A DNA stretch of 64,000 nt from Candidula unifasciata (GCA_905116865.2 CAJHNH020000237.1:198970-262969); one strand, 5' to 3'. Counted from the stretch's first letter, positions 22,119 through 34,087 are shown. The notes: generated by a model not told the origin, from the letters alone. A program made the numbers and translations.

Positions 22119-22586
22119 ATGCCAGTGTTCATCATGACTGGGAGATATTTCATTTTATCAGTGAAGTGCTTGTCACTTGGATGTCTCTGTGAACAGCGTT
22201 TAGTTTTGTGTTCAGTAAAACAAACAGATGCTCCATGTCATAATTATAGTTCCAGTCGGTTTGATTAGGATAAGGACTTGTAGACAGTGTGTCTAGGTTT
22301 TACTGTTACTGCTATCTAAACTGTATACAAAACATTTCCTGTCAGTGTACGACAAAATGGTCTAAGGACCTGCCTCACGAACTTTTCTCTTTTTGTTCTT
22401 TCCCACTGAGGCAGTCTAAGTGGGTTTACTTCCACTCGCCATGATATTTCTTTGTTAGAGCTCTTGTAGGTTCAGAGTTGAGATCAGACCAATGAGTAGA
22501 TTTCAATATTATTCTTCAATATTATCTCCTTTTCTTTTCCCCTCTAATACAATATTGCAAAGGTCCCCAAACATTTTTTCAGCCCC
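22119..22586. other. Unclassified sequence
   Basis: No gene or repeat recognised. Confidence 0.4.
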
Positions 22587-23015
22587 TCACCCCTCCATTG
22601 AGTATATGGCAAGATCCCATCCCCCTCCATTGACTAAATGGCAAGATCCCATCCCCCTCCCTTGAGTATATGGCAAGATCCCATCCCCCTCCCTTAAGTA
22701 TATGGCAAGATCCCATCCCCTCCCTTAAGTATATGGCAAGATCCCATCCTCCTCCCTTAAGTATATGGCAAGATCCCATCCCCCTCCCTTAAGTATATGG
22801 CAAGATCCCATCCCCCTCCCTTAAGTATATGGCAAGATACCATCCCCCTCTCTTGAGTATATAGTAAGATCCCATCCCCCTCCCTTGAGTATATAGTAAG
22901 ATCCCATCCCCCCTCCCTTGAGTATATGGCAACCCCCCCCCCCTACCCTCCCCTTTGAGTTTATGGCAAGACCCCCCCCCCCCCCCTCTACCCTCCCCTT
23001 TGAGTATGGCAAGAC
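22587..23015 (+). repeat. 30-32-bp minisatellite, C-rich
   Basis: About 13 units of TATATGGCAAGATCCCATCC plus CCCTCCCTTAAG/TTGAG. The minus strand has repeated GGGAGGGGG and GGGATC blocks. The last units expand to long C-runs at about 22931-22942 and 22973-22986. Confidence 0.9.
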
Positions 23016-24426
23016 CCTCACACTTCCTACCCAACGTAAAAAAAAAATACAACTAAAAGAGGAAGGCAATAAATTCCGCAACAAGAGAAACAGAAAGTAT
23101 AGGGATACATTTTGGTCAGAGTGTGTTCTTGATCTAAAATTAAATTCACGCGTTATCATATTAATTACATTTCTATTGGTACAAGTTCAAACTGTTTATC
23201 ACACGCACACGCGAGCGCGCGCACGTATTTCTCTTTTTTCTTTTCAAAACCCTTTTTAAAAAATATTTAATTTATAATTAAAATTAGGAGAAAAAAAAAA
23301 GTCAGTAAAACCGGACTATGACAAGTAGAAATGTGTCCAATTTCAAAACTGCCTGACGTTCTCTCCACCCCCCCCCCCCCTTTTTTTCCACCTAGAAACA
23401 TTCTCACGCCCCAACCGCCAACCCCTTTCAATGTAGTAGACCACTTATCTAGATACACGGCTAATGATGATGTGGATAAAATCCCTAGGAATTTCGTCAC
23501 AAATCTTCAAACATGCTAATAGAATTAATTGCCCTACGCTGCTGGTGCATATGTCTAGAATTAATGATCACAAAATGACACGGATCTCGTTATTAAAAAA
23601 TGTTATTTTGACTTATATCACATCAAGGCCAAGAGATATAATATGTAAACGGTTACTTTGTTTACTTAAAGTGACAGTATTTTTTTTCGTTTTAAACTCA
23701 AATATTGACTGGTTTGGCTCTCATTCAATGCCACATGGCAAGCAAAGAAAGCAAATTGGGGAAAAGGGAAAAAGGTGAGGAATAAGGGTATAATACGCCG
23801 TGGAGAGATCTTCGAACGCCTGAACTGTTAGCAAATAAATAACCACACGAAAGAATGAATGAATGGAACTTTTCATTAAATGGAACTAATTGTCAAGGTG
23901 CGGATCTCAAGAAATCGTTATATTTACCAAGTTATTAACAGTCTACAGCCAGGACAAGATCAAATATTGAATTCCTGCCACACAGAACAAAGCTGACGGC
24001 AGCCATATTTGCCTTCTGTGTTTTCTCTCTGACATTAAAAAATCTCACCCTATTATTTGAGTGCTGTGTTCATATTAGTTCCCTTCGTTCTTCCTATTCT
24101 ATACTTATTCTCCCTCCCCTCCACCTTCTTTTTCTCCTCTTCCTCCTCCTCCTCGCCAACCAAACCCAACAGGGAAATAACACATGTACCTAACCATGCT
24201 TACATTCTATCGTCTGCTCTAATGACTGAGCCATGACAATCTAATCTATAATTCCCGCCTAAACTTGATGTCTTCTCCCAGAGGCGAAGTACCAACCATT
24301 GGTTAAAAAACCAGGCCGTTAATCAGTATAATTGTTCTTGCTACGGCCTTCTACTATCCACATTCTCTCTTTTCTATTAAAAATGTACTCACCAGAGACG
24401 TGTTATTATTGAAGGATTATTTTTTA
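23016..24426. other. Unclassified, A/T-rich sequence
   Basis: A short alternating CA/GC patch lies at 23200-23225 and a C-run at about 23369-23380. Open frames are short and unsupported. Confidence 0.45.
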
Positions 24427-25180
24427 AGTACATACATACATACATACATACATACATACATACATACATACATACATACATACATACATACATACATACA
24501 TACATACATACATACATACATACATACATACATACATACATACATACATACATACATACATACATACATACATACATACATACATACATACATACATACA
24601 TACATACATACATACATACATACATACATACATACATACATACATACATACATACATACATACAGACATACATACATACATACATACATACATACATACA
24701 TACATACATACATACATACATACATACATACATACATACATACATACATACATACATACATACATACATACATACATACATACATACATACATACATACA
24801 TACATACATACATACATACATACATACATACATACATACATACATACATACATACATACATACATACATACATACATACATACATACATACATACATACA
24901 TACATACATACATACATACATACATACATACATACATACATACATACATACATACATACATACATACATACATACATACATACATACATACATACATACA
25001 TACATACATACATACATACATACATACATACATACATACATACATACATACATACATACATACATACATACATACATACATACATACATACATACATACA
25101 TACATACATACATACATACATACATACATACATACATACATACATACATACATACATACATACATACATACATACATACA

Positions 25181-25212
<32 letters not shown>

Positions 25213-25478
25213 CATACATACATACATACATACATACATACATACATACATACATACATACATACATACATACATACATACATACATACATACATACATA
25301 CATACATACATACATACATACATACATACATACATACATACATACATACATACATACATACATACATACATACATACATACATACATACATACATACATA
25401 CATACATACATACATACATACATACATACATACATACATACATACATACATACATACATACATACATACATACATACA
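24427..25478 (+). repeat. (TACA)n microsatellite on a LINE tail, 1.05 kb
   Basis: About 262 units with only two interruptions (CAGACA near 24664 and a dinucleotide slip near 25210). On the minus strand it directly follows the LINE end at 25479 as GATGATGATGTATGTATG. The 350-450-residue periodic frames across it are artefacts. Confidence 0.98.
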
Positions 25479-26205
25479 TCATCATCAGTTCTCGTTATGC
25501 CTAGTGGCACATGCGTCTTCAGAGAGGACTTTCCATGCTTTCCTCTCCTGTGCAATCTTCAGTGCAGTTTTCCATGTCAAAGATGCCGCACTCAGGTCAC
25601 TTTCCATCGTTCGTCTCCGTGTTGTTTTTGGGCGCATCTGTTTTCTCTTTCCCTCTGGTGTCCAGGTGAGAGCTGTTTTGGCATGTATATCAGAAGTCAT
25701 TCTCATAACGTGGCCAAGCCATTTCCATCTCTTGGTAATCATACTGTTTAAAGTTTCTTGGTTTGTGGCTTGAAGTAGTTTAGTGTTTGAGATTGTATCT
25801 GGCCAGAAAATTTTGATAATTCTACGTAGACGTGTGGTGGAAGGTGGACAGCTTGTGTGCATCCTTTTTTGTCATTCTCCAGCATTCCCCTCCATAAAGA
25901 AGAAGTGGCAAAATGATGCTCTTGTAGAGTCGGAGTTTCGTTCCTCTGCAGTAATTGTTGGATTTCCAGATTTGCCTCATCCTTCCAAAAGCAGCTCTAG
26001 CTTTGTTCAGACGTGACTGTATGTCTTCCTCTGTCCCTCCCAGTAGGGACACCACACTGCCAAGATATGTGAAATGTTCTACATTTTCAAGTGATTGGTT
26101 ACTTATGGTCACTGGTTATTGGTTTGGACTGTTTGCCATGATCTTAGTTTTCTTTGTATTTATTCTCAGTCCCACCATTTCTGCTGTGCAGTTTAGTCTC
26201 AATCA
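25479..26205 (-). pseudogene. LINE ORF2 (RT end to C-terminus), frameshifted
   Basis: The minus strand reads GLRINTKKTKIMANSPNQ, SLENVEHFTYLGSVVSLLGG, YKSIILPLLLYGGECWRM and, after a frameshift near 25850, KRWKWLGHVMRM, ALTWTPEGKRKQ and WKTALKIAQERKAWKVL, ending before TGATGATGATG. These are the standard blocks after the RT active site (K-T-K-I-M, FxYLGS, LLYGxECW, GHVMRM). The catalytic YADD region is not present. A stop after SPNQ and the frameshift show decay. The 3' end seeds the (TACA)n array. Confidence 0.9.
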
Positions 26206-26227
26206 TAGACCACCGAGCCACAGTAAT

Positions 26228-26340
26228 GTATCGCAGCGTTTCTCAAACTTTTCTTTAGCCGCGGCACCTTTATCGAAATGGGCGGGGTGGGGGGGGGGCG
26301 AGGGGGGGGGGGATAATCGCGGTTGATTTACCCTCAACGC
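26228..26340 (+). mobile_element. Possible hAT-like terminus with G-run
   Basis: CAGCGTTTCTCAAACTTTTC followed by TTTAGCCGCGGCACC resembles the left terminus and subterminal sequence common in non-autonomous hAT elements. No right end or 8-bp duplication could be found downstream. A G-rich stretch at 26281-26313 follows. Confidence 0.35.
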
Positions 26341-26686
26341 GGTTTAAATACTTAAAAACAATTGAAGAATGTGCAGTGTAAATTTGATGTTCTGTCTAAG
26401 TTTGAGATCGCCGTTCAACGAACATTTCTCGACATCAATTTATTGTGTCTGCTTGCCCAGGCCACCTCACACTTCACCCAGGAATTATTAACTTCATTAT
26501 AGAACTACAATCATAAGTACAAAAGCTAGGCCATACGTGGATGATCCCTGGGGCATGTCCTGGTCGATAACACCGTGAACAGTTTTTAGTTTCTCCATCT
26601 TTGAGTTAAAATGGACGCCTATTGTTCACGGCGGTTCTATGAAGATTCTTGTTTGGCTGTTGTTGATGATGCTGCTTAGTGGATTT
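26341..26686. other. Unclassified sequence
   Basis: No feature recognised. Confidence 0.4.
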
Positions 26687-27150
26687 TCTTCTTCTTCTTC
26701 TTCTTCTTCTTCTTCTTCTTCTTCTTCTTCTTCTTCTTCTTCTTCTTCTTCTTCTTCTTCTTCTTCTTCTTCTTCTTCTTCTTCTTCTTCTTCTTCTTCT
26801 TCTTCTTCTTCTTCTTCTTCTTCTTCTTCTTCTTCTTCTTCTTCTTCTTCTTCTTCTTCTTCTGCTTCTTCTTTTTCTGCTTCTTCTTCTTCTTCTTCTT
26901 CTTCTTCTTCTTCTTCTTCTTCTTCTTCTTCTTCTTCTTCTTCTTCTTCTTCTTCTTCTTCTTCTTCTTGTTCTTGTTCTTTTTGTTTTTGTTCTTCTTG
27001 TTCTTGTTCTTGTTCTTTTTCTTCTTCTTCATATTCTTCTTCTTCTTCTTCTTCTTCTTCTTCTTCTTCTTCTTCTTCTTCTTCTTCTTCTTCTTCTTCT
27101 TCTTCTTCTTCTTCTTCTTCTTCTTCTTCTCTTCTTCTTCTTTTTCTTAG
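26687..27150 (+). repeat. (TTC)n microsatellite
   Basis: About 150 TTC units with TTG/TTT/TGC interruptions clustered at about 26863-26880 and 26970-27030. Poly-Ser, poly-Leu, poly-Phe and poly-Lys frames are artefacts. Confidence 0.98.
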
Positions 27151-27156
27151 GAAAGG

Positions 27157-27530
27157 GGGGGGGGGGCTGCGTGGTCTCGATGCACTGTGTCCGCATGAGA
27201 GCCAGAGGTGCCGGGTTCAATCCCCGGTAAGGGCTGCAATCTTTTCACGTAAACGTGGACTTCCGGTAATTTCCCCTCATTTCTGGTAAGTGAGATCAGA
27301 CGCGAGTATGCATTGTTGTGCTCGTAAAAAAATCTCTTGGCAGTTGGAAATCGAAAAGAGTAGACTAAAGGCGCTGCCCCGGCAAAATTTGGAGTTGAAA
27401 ATCTACACAAAGTATTTTAGGATCTCCGACGGTGCTACTGACTCAGACTTGAGTTAGAAGAAGAACGGAGCACTTAGGGTTTACTACCCGTGTGCCATAA
27501 TGATGATCTGTTGTTCAAACCTCAAATTTC
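27157..27530 (+). mobile_element. SINE-T copy, near full length
   Basis: A G-run precedes the head GCTGCGTGGTCTCGATGCAC. The B box GGTTCAATCCC lies in GCCGGGTTCAATCCCCGG. The body follows with TTTTCACGTAAACGTGGACT, CAGTTGGAAATCGAAAAGAG, GTATTTTAGGATCTCCGAC and GAGTTAGAAGAAGAACGGAG. It ends near GTTGTTCAAACCTCAAA. This copy defines a family length of about 370 bp. Confidence 0.9.
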
Positions 27531-27539
27531 AAACTTCTT

Positions 27540-27970
27540 CCTTTTCTCCTTTACGTCCTATTTTACCGCTTCGGCTGTCTAGTGAGATGTAAGATTCTAC
27601 TTGGTGCTCTTCTGGCTGCTTTTATCATAGACACATCGTGATGCTGTAGAGTTTCTCTGATATTATCTTCTCATTTTGTTCTTGGTCTACCTCTTTCTCT
27701 ATGTTCTTCTCCTCTTTTCGCATATACCTTGTATGCTGTAGCATCAGAATAATTCTCTCCAAGTGACCAAACCATTTGATTTGCTGTCTTTGTATGTAAT
27801 TTAGAATTCCATAGTTACTAACTTTTATTTGTTTTGTTGTGAGTGACCACGTTTGGCACTGATAGCATAGGGTGGGAATGAATATGCTTTGTATGAGATG
27901 TTTCTTTGTGCTGACTGGGATCATTAGTGGATAGCACATTTCATTTGTTGCTTTGACCTCTGGAGTCACC
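27540..27970 (-). pseudogene. LINE ORF2 remnant
   Basis: The minus strand reads LIQSIFIPTLCYQCQTWSLT and YIQRQQIKWFGHLERI, the end of the RT region followed by the GHL signature, then a degenerate C-terminus. It resembles the order at 6348-6790 (LSYQCQTW then QQIKWFGHL). No active-site region and no clear tail. Confidence 0.75.
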
Positions 27971-28429
27971 AGGTGTTTGTTTTTCGTTCAGAAAGCAAAT
28001 CTTAGAGGAAACACATTTGAAGACAAGAAAACGACTGCGCCACGCTTAGTTTCATAGTTGTGGATTTCAAGCTGTACCATAAACACGCAGTGCCTAGCTT
28101 GTCATGTTCTTAGTCTACTCCAAAGCGAGGCGCCCACAGCACTTTGGTGGTGACAGGTTCGATTGCAGAAAACCATAGCTTTAGATTTTTATGTTGTCTA
28201 GTGTGTCCCTCTATCTTTCCCTTCTTTCTGTGAGTGCTGATCTATACATTTTCTGTTTGTTTTTATATATTTATGTGTATAAAATAACCTGTAGAAGTCA
28301 ACGAGCTGCACCGAATAGATGGGACCGGTGCGGGTGCCTTTATTATACCTTGTCTGAGGGTTGAACTTGGTATCTGGGAGCTGCCATACTACTCTGCTGC
28401 CCAGGTAGAGATTGCATAATCTCCGGGTC
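27971..28429. other. Unclassified sequence
   Basis: No gene or repeat recognised. Confidence 0.4.
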
Positions 28430-28751
28430 CCCTGTGTGGGTTCAGGGTCCCATTCTACGGAAAACAAAAATAGAGCCACTGCCTTCCTAACAAGCATTTC
28501 GTAAGAGATAATTAATGGGGGGGGGGGGAGGGGTGGGGTGGGGGATTCCTTTAAGTTCGGAGTGCATCTGCCGGAGTGGCAAGGAACCAACATTCTGCAT
28601 ACAAATAAGCAAGATATGTAGAATGGATGCACGCGCAAAACCCAGGTCTTGGAACAAAGCCAAAGTCCGGAAAGCAGTCATGGACGAACAACTAGCTCTT
28701 GGCGCCGGGGTTTACAGCTGGTAAACCCCAACAACCAACAACAATAACAAT
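28430..28751 (+). mobile_element. SINE-B copy 2
   Basis: CCCTGTGTGGGTTCAGGGTC at the head, TCGGAGTGCATCTGCCGGAG, GGCAAGGAACCAACATTCTG and a CAACAACAATAACAA tail at 28728-28751 in place of GAA. An internal G-run (28517-28528) is private to this copy. Confidence 0.85.
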
Positions 28752-29445
28752 CTCAGTGTGGTCAAGCCTTCAGGTAGAGGCCCATAGGGGGCAAACATCA
28801 TGGGATGGGATACATAACATACTAGAAGTCCACATGTGGATCTGGATAGCAAATAGACACGATAAGAAGAAACTCGACACGGGAACATGTACAGCAGGAG
28901 TCTACCAATCATACCCAGGACAGCCATCCTGGTATCCATTTTAGGCTGGGCCATCAGCTCCTATAATCATCCGCCAGACCAGTAAACTATTGCAATGTTC
29001 ACCCTTTGCTCTAACAAAGAAGCTGTCAATATCACACGCAGCCTATTGATCACGGAAGGCAGTTTAAAGCCACAAAAATCTTCAAATATTCTTTAGGTAT
29101 TTGTGGCATCTCTTCCCACGACGGTGGAAAAAAGAAATCAGCGAAGGTTGGTGTGTATTGATCTTGCCGGGCCGATAATCGATGGCGACCACCTGTTTCA
29201 GACCGGACGCTTTAGTTATGTCCCTTGCACCACATCTTCGATCTGGATCAGAAATGGCGTCTCCTTGCGGCAGAGATCAAGTCCAGACCTTGGATTAGAC
29301 AGCCTGGTTTGGGGGTTCATTTCTGGGGCGCTGTCACAAGAAAACATGGTGGTGGGGGCGGGGGCGGGAGGGGGGTTGGGTCCTTAGGCCACTGAAAATT
29401 TTCTAGGGATAAGGGTCCTACGCCTACTTAAAGGGGGCAGCAACA
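28752..29445. other. Unclassified sequence
   Basis: Part of 28905-28955 (CCCAGGACAGCC...CATTTTAGGCTGGG) weakly resembles the SINE-C body at 11000. An open frame at 29103-29387 has no recognised domain. Confidence 0.35.
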
Positions 29446-29472
29446 TTATTATTATTATTATTATTATCATCA
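29446..29472 (+). repeat. (TTA)n microsatellite
   Basis: Eight TTA units followed by TCATCATG. Confidence 0.9.
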
Positions 29473-29517
29473 TGTGCTAAATGGCTGCTAAGTATAATAT
29501 TATATTTGAAACATAGT

Positions 29518-29800
29518 CTCTGTGTGGGTTCTGGGGTCCCATTCTATTGAAAATAAGAAAAGACCCACTGCCTCCCCAACAAGCATGGCGTAAGAGTCGA
29601 TTAATTGGGAGTCTCCTTCAAAGTCGGAGTGCGTCTGCCAGAGAGGCAAGGAACTAACAATCTGCATACAGTTAAGTCAGATCTGTTAAACGAATGTGCA
29701 CGCAACACTTAGGTTCGAGAACAAGACTAAAGTCCAGAGTTGGACAAACAACCAGAACTTTCCGCCGGAGTTAACAGTCAGTGAACGCAAAGTAGGAGCA
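29518..29800 (+). mobile_element. SINE-B copy 3
   Basis: CTGTGTGGGTTCTGGGGTCC, AAAGTCGGAGTGCGTCTGCC, GGCAAGGAACTAACAATCTG and AACCAGAACTTTCCGCCGGA to AGTGAACGCAAAG. The tandem tail is absent or lost. Confidence 0.85.
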
Positions 29801-30289
29801 AAGTTGAAAAAATTTGCTGCGGAGCGGGGGTCTCAGAGTGCAGGAGGCTTTAGGTGGCAGCGCTGCTGGCTGAAAGTGCGTCTGTCGTGCACTCAGCCGT
29901 CTTGCCCGACTGTATCCCTTCTTTCTGTCCTTCTGTTTCTAGATTTTCCCACTCGCTACGCTAAGACAGCAGATAAAAGAAGGCAACAGATGTGGCCTAG
30001 ATGTGATTTTAATCTGTAGTCTGTGGGGTTAGATTTATCGTCTTTAAACTGTTGAAAAATCGATGCTCACACATAAAGTTTGTGGCTGGGGGTAACATGT
30101 TTTATGAATCCATTCATCTCATACTTAGGCTTTCTTTGAAAGTTAAACACAACAGACTCGAACCGAGCACGTTGACGGGGACGATACAGCCATCTTTACT
30201 AACATATACTACTGACATTTTTACGCCTTATTTTTTAAGAAACATTTTTCATTAATATAACTATTTTTTATACTAAGTAAAGGTTGCTT
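29801..30289. other. Unclassified sequence
   Basis: A minus-strand GGTTCGAGTCT at about 30150 resembles a B box, but no tRNA fold or SINE body was recognised. Confidence 0.35.
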
Positions 30290-30500
30290 ACTTTTCTATA
30301 AATTGAGAAGAGAAATTCTTATGCACCATATAAAACCTATCTTGCTATACGGAAGTGAAAAATGGACAGTTGAACGATTAGTTAAAAACTTATTTTCAAG
30401 CGGTAGAAATGTGGTTTTATAGACAATTAATGAATATAAACCCAGTATGTAAAGAGCATAACATGAAAATTAACGCCTCCCCCCCCCCGCCCCCCCCCCC

Positions 30501-30533
<33 letters not shown>

Positions 30534-31150
30534 AGAGGTCCATAGCCAAAGTAGACAAAACATTAAAAATCCAGCTTACAAAACACCCTCTGAAACAAAG
30601 CCAGAATTTCACTTACTTAAAAGCATAAGCAGAAATGAGACTGATGACAGGTGTAACAAAGCAAACAAACTCATTGGGAAAATGACACAAATACTAAGAA
30701 ACAAACATGTATCGGTAAAAAAAAAAAAAAAACCTCAAAGACACACTTGACCCGCCAATACTGTTTTGTCATTGCTTAACCTGGACAGTGATAGAAACAG
30801 ATAAAAAGAAAAATTAAAACAGCTGAAATGAGATTCCCACGAAAAGCTTTCAATATAACAAGAAGAAATAAGATCACAAACGATGATATCCAAAGGAGAG
30901 GGAGGGGGCGGGGGGGAGGGGGGAGGAGTAGCAGCAGCTCTCGATTTCATTCGAAAAGAACAGGTGAAATGGTTTGGTCATATAACGCGTATGCTAGCAG
31001 ACAGTATACCACATCAAGCTATGATGCACTGACGAGGTGGAAAGCGAAGAAGAGGCCGACCACACAGACGAGCAATTTCCCTTAAATCACACTTCGCCTT
31101 GACACTGCAAGATACCAGAGGATCAAGACGAAATGAGCTCAGAAAAAAAT
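30290..31150 (+). pseudogene. LINE ORF2 remnant (post-RT to C-terminus)
   Basis: The plus strand reads in broken frames RREILMHHIKPILLYGSEKW, YFQAVEMWFYRQLMNINPV, then RNETDDRCNKANKLIGKM, TAEMRFPRKAFNITRRNK and RKEQVKWFGHITRMLADSIP. It ends GKRRRGRPHRRAISLKSHF and NELRKK with a TGA. Order and spacing suggest at least two related fragments joined or rearranged. A C-run plus A-run (30478-30533) and a G-rich patch (30897-30925) interrupt it. Stops and frameshifts show decay. Confidence 0.75.
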
Positions 31151-31525
31151 GAGATCAGAGGAAATGAGATGAGATGAGATCAGACCAGATGAGATCAGAC
31201 GAGATGAGAACAGACGAGATGAGATCAGATGAGATGAAATCAGATGAGATGAGATCAGATCAGATGAGAACAGACGAGATGAGAACAGACGAGATGAGAT
31301 CAGATGAGATGAAATCAGATGAGATCAGATCAGATGAGATGAGATCAGATGAGATGAGAACAGATGAGATTAGATGAGATCAGATCAGGTCAGATGAGAA
31401 CAGATGAGATGAGATCACATGAGATCAGATGGGATGAGATCAGATCAGATGAGATGAGAGCATGTGAAATGAGATCAGACGAGATGAGAACAGATGAGAT
31501 GAGATCAGACGAGATGAAAACAGAT
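31150..31525 (+). repeat. GAGATCAGAT-type minisatellite at LINE end
   Basis: Irregular 5-bp and 10-bp steps of GATGA, GATCA and GAACA (GATGAGATCAGACGAGATGA). It starts where the LINE ends (AAATGAGATCAG), so it appears to be grown from that 3' end. Confidence 0.85.
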
Positions 31526-32166
<641 letters not shown>

Positions 32167-32168
32167 TA

Positions 32169-33100
32169 CAAGGTCCGTCAATTATGTAATGATTTTATTA
32201 TGGCCAAGACAAAAATGCCAACTACGAAGCAAAGCATAGAATCTAAAGAGGCAACCTTTACCTATGATCTGGCAACTTTTTATCGCCGCCCGATAAGCAG
32301 ATAGCAAACAAGCAGCCATTTTGTTAACCTAGTCAGATGTGCATTGTTACGTAATCAGCTTGGAGCAAAAAACGCTGACATTAAATTATGTTTAAAACTC
32401 AAAAAAAGCGCACTGCAACAGTTCAATTGATGCGACAAGTTTGTGAGGGTAATTGTTCATCTCGTTCACAGATTTTTAGCTGGTATTCACGATTCAAAAG
32501 TGGTGTGGAAATGGTTACTTATACACCTAGATCTGGACGCCCAATTTATGTTCGTATTGAGGAACTCATTGCAAAAGTCAGAGAACGGATACAGAAAGAT
32601 CGTTGTTTGACTGTGAGGATGATAGTAGATGAATCTGGTGTCAATACAGAGACTTTTCGTAAAATTTTAGTGGAATATTTGGGAATGGAATAACTTGCTT
32701 ACCGGTTTGTATTCAACACCTGGCAATTTATTTCTTCTTCATGACAATGCACCGGGCGGTAGGTGCACAGTAATTTTTTGACCAAAAACAAGTTCTCAAT
32801 TATCCACCATTTTCTCCCAGACTGGTCTCCCTGTAACTATTTTCTATACACAAAATTAGGGTTGCCATTGAAAGGACGCTTCTTTGACGATATTGATGAC
32901 ATCCAAAGGGCCGTAACATCGACTTTCATGGCCATAACAACAGAAGAACTACAGAGGTCGTTTTATCGTTTGTTAGATCGTGCCACTCGCTGTATCAATG
33001 CATAAGGGGCTTACTTGGAATAAAATACAGGTTATATCTTCAACTGTTGATTATTTTAATTTTTATAGAATTAGTCTCATTACTTTACTCTCGGACCTTG
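32169..33100 (+). mobile_element. mariner element, complete ends, internally deleted
   Basis: The left end reads CAAGGTCCGTCAATTATGTA. The right end, read inward, is CAAGGTCCGAGAGTAAAGTA. Both continue with ATGA, giving imperfect inverted repeats of about 24 bp or more. A TA dinucleotide flanks each side (32167-32168 and 33101-33102), the target duplication expected for mariner. The element is 932 bp, shorter than the usual 1.2-1.3 kb, because the middle of the transposase gene is missing. Confidence 0.93.
32388..33005 (+). pseudogene. mariner transposase pseudogene
   Basis: The N-terminal 101 residues are intact: ATVQLMRQVCEGNCSSRSQI, FSWYSRFKSG, YTPRSGRPIY and the second helix-turn-helix LTVRMIVDESGVNTETFRKI. 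The centre with the first catalytic Asp is deleted. In another frame HDNAP at 32740-32754 keeps the second catalytic Asp. A third frame (32763-33005) reads FLPDWSPCNYFLYTKLGLPL and LKGRFFDDIDDIQ, where the expected Asp of the SPxxxPCD motif is Asn. Roughly 140 of the usual 345 residues are lost and at least two frame changes occur, so it is inactive. Confidence 0.92.
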
Positions 33101-33102
33101 TA

Positions 33103-33298
33103 GAGCGCTGCTCCTCGTCGGTGTATGTTAAAAGTGGGGCAGCCATTTTCAACTGTTATTATGACGTCAATGTGTTCGTCTGTACGGTGATGTCAAGTGT
33201 TTAACAGTTTGACATCCTTAATAAAAAATACTGACAGGTTGCAAGACAATGACATGGTTTTTGTAAATTCGAGGATAATTCATAGTTTTAAAGTCCCC
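33103..33298. other. Unclassified sequence
   Basis: Short spacer up to a C-run at 33299-33322. Confidence 0.4.
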
Positions 33299-33322
33299 CA
33301 CCCCCCCCCCCCCCCCCCCCCC
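33299..33322 (+). repeat. Poly-C run
   Basis: A nearly pure run of C with one A near its start. Confidence 0.9.
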
Positions 33323-33459
33323 AATTGGTTTAGTCCGCCGAGAAGCAAAGACTTGTCCATAAAGACATAAAACCTTCAGTTATAAAGTGCTGACGTCAAA
33401 AATGCCTGCTACAATTAAAGCTGAACAGACCCACTTCACTGCCCCAGGTTTTATCCCAT

Positions 33460-33465
<6 letters not shown>

Positions 33466-33540
<75 letters not shown>
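33466..33540 (+). repeat. (CT)n microsatellite
   Basis: About 37 CT units ending directly at the head of a SINE-T copy. Confidence 0.95.
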
Positions 33541-33542
<2 letters not shown>

Positions 33543-33850
33543 GTGCTGCGTGGCCTCGAGGCATGGTGTCCACCTCGAGTGCTAGAGGTTCCAGGTTCAA
33601 TCCCTGGTCAAGGCTGGAATTTTTTCACGTAGACCTAGACTTCTATAATCCCCCCTGGTCAGTGGGTAGTGAGATCGGACGCCCGTGTATCTTGTTGCAT
33701 ACGTAAAAAATTCCTTGGCAGTTGGAAATCGAAAAGAGAAGAGTGCAGAGCTTTTTCGGACTCCGACTTAAGTTAGAAATGAACGGAGCACTAATGGATT
33801 ACACCTGTGTGCCACGATGTTCATCCGTTGTTCAAAACCTCAAACTGTCT
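33541..33850 (+). mobile_element. SINE-T copy (tRNA-derived)
   Basis: The head GGTGCTGCGTGGCCTCGAGG and the B box in AGGTTCCAGGTTCAATCCCT are intact. The body TTTTTCACGTAGACCTAGAC and GCAGTTGGAAATCGAAAAGA follows. Part of the 3' half (TTTTGG...TATTTTAGG) is deleted. It ends near GTTGTTCAAAACCTCAAAC. Confidence 0.9.
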
Positions 33851-34087
33851 GAAACCGTATAACGGCTAGCCCCCTGCCAATAACGTCGCAGAAAAAGCTA
33901 ACTCCGTAGCTCCAGCCACGACCCACAAGTATCTCTATAAAATAATTCCACTCGTAAACTGAACGCATCCGTGAAACGAACCCACGAGCTTCAGGACGCG
34001 AGGGAAACCCGTGATCACTTCACTACAGAGACACTCGTCCTGCTAATACAAGAGTTAGGTCTTATTTTGAGCCTCGTAAAAATAATA
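33851..34087. other. Unclassified sequence
   Basis: A weak minus-strand GTGGGTTCGTTTCAC near 33980 might be a degraded tRNA-like head; not supported further. Confidence 0.3.

Noticed and set aside
24389..25773. Very long open frames of 350-457 residues on both strands
   Set aside because: They are (TACA)n read as protein (Tyr-Val-Cys-Met and Ile-His-Thr-Tyr periods). Four-base units without stops stay open in every frame.
27157..27240. Functional tRNA gene (also at 15525, 33541, 34088, 34760 and 39280)
   Set aside because: B boxes are good, but each head continues into a SINE body repeated elsewhere, and no complete acceptor stem could be paired by eye.
26639..27289. Ser-rich 216-residue frame starting with a hydrophobic segment that resembles a signal peptide
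   Set aside because: Almost all of it is (TTC)n, and the end runs into a SINE. No exon or conserved domain supports it.
29103..29387. 94-residue plus frame
   Set aside because: No domain, and the Gly-rich end is a G-run.
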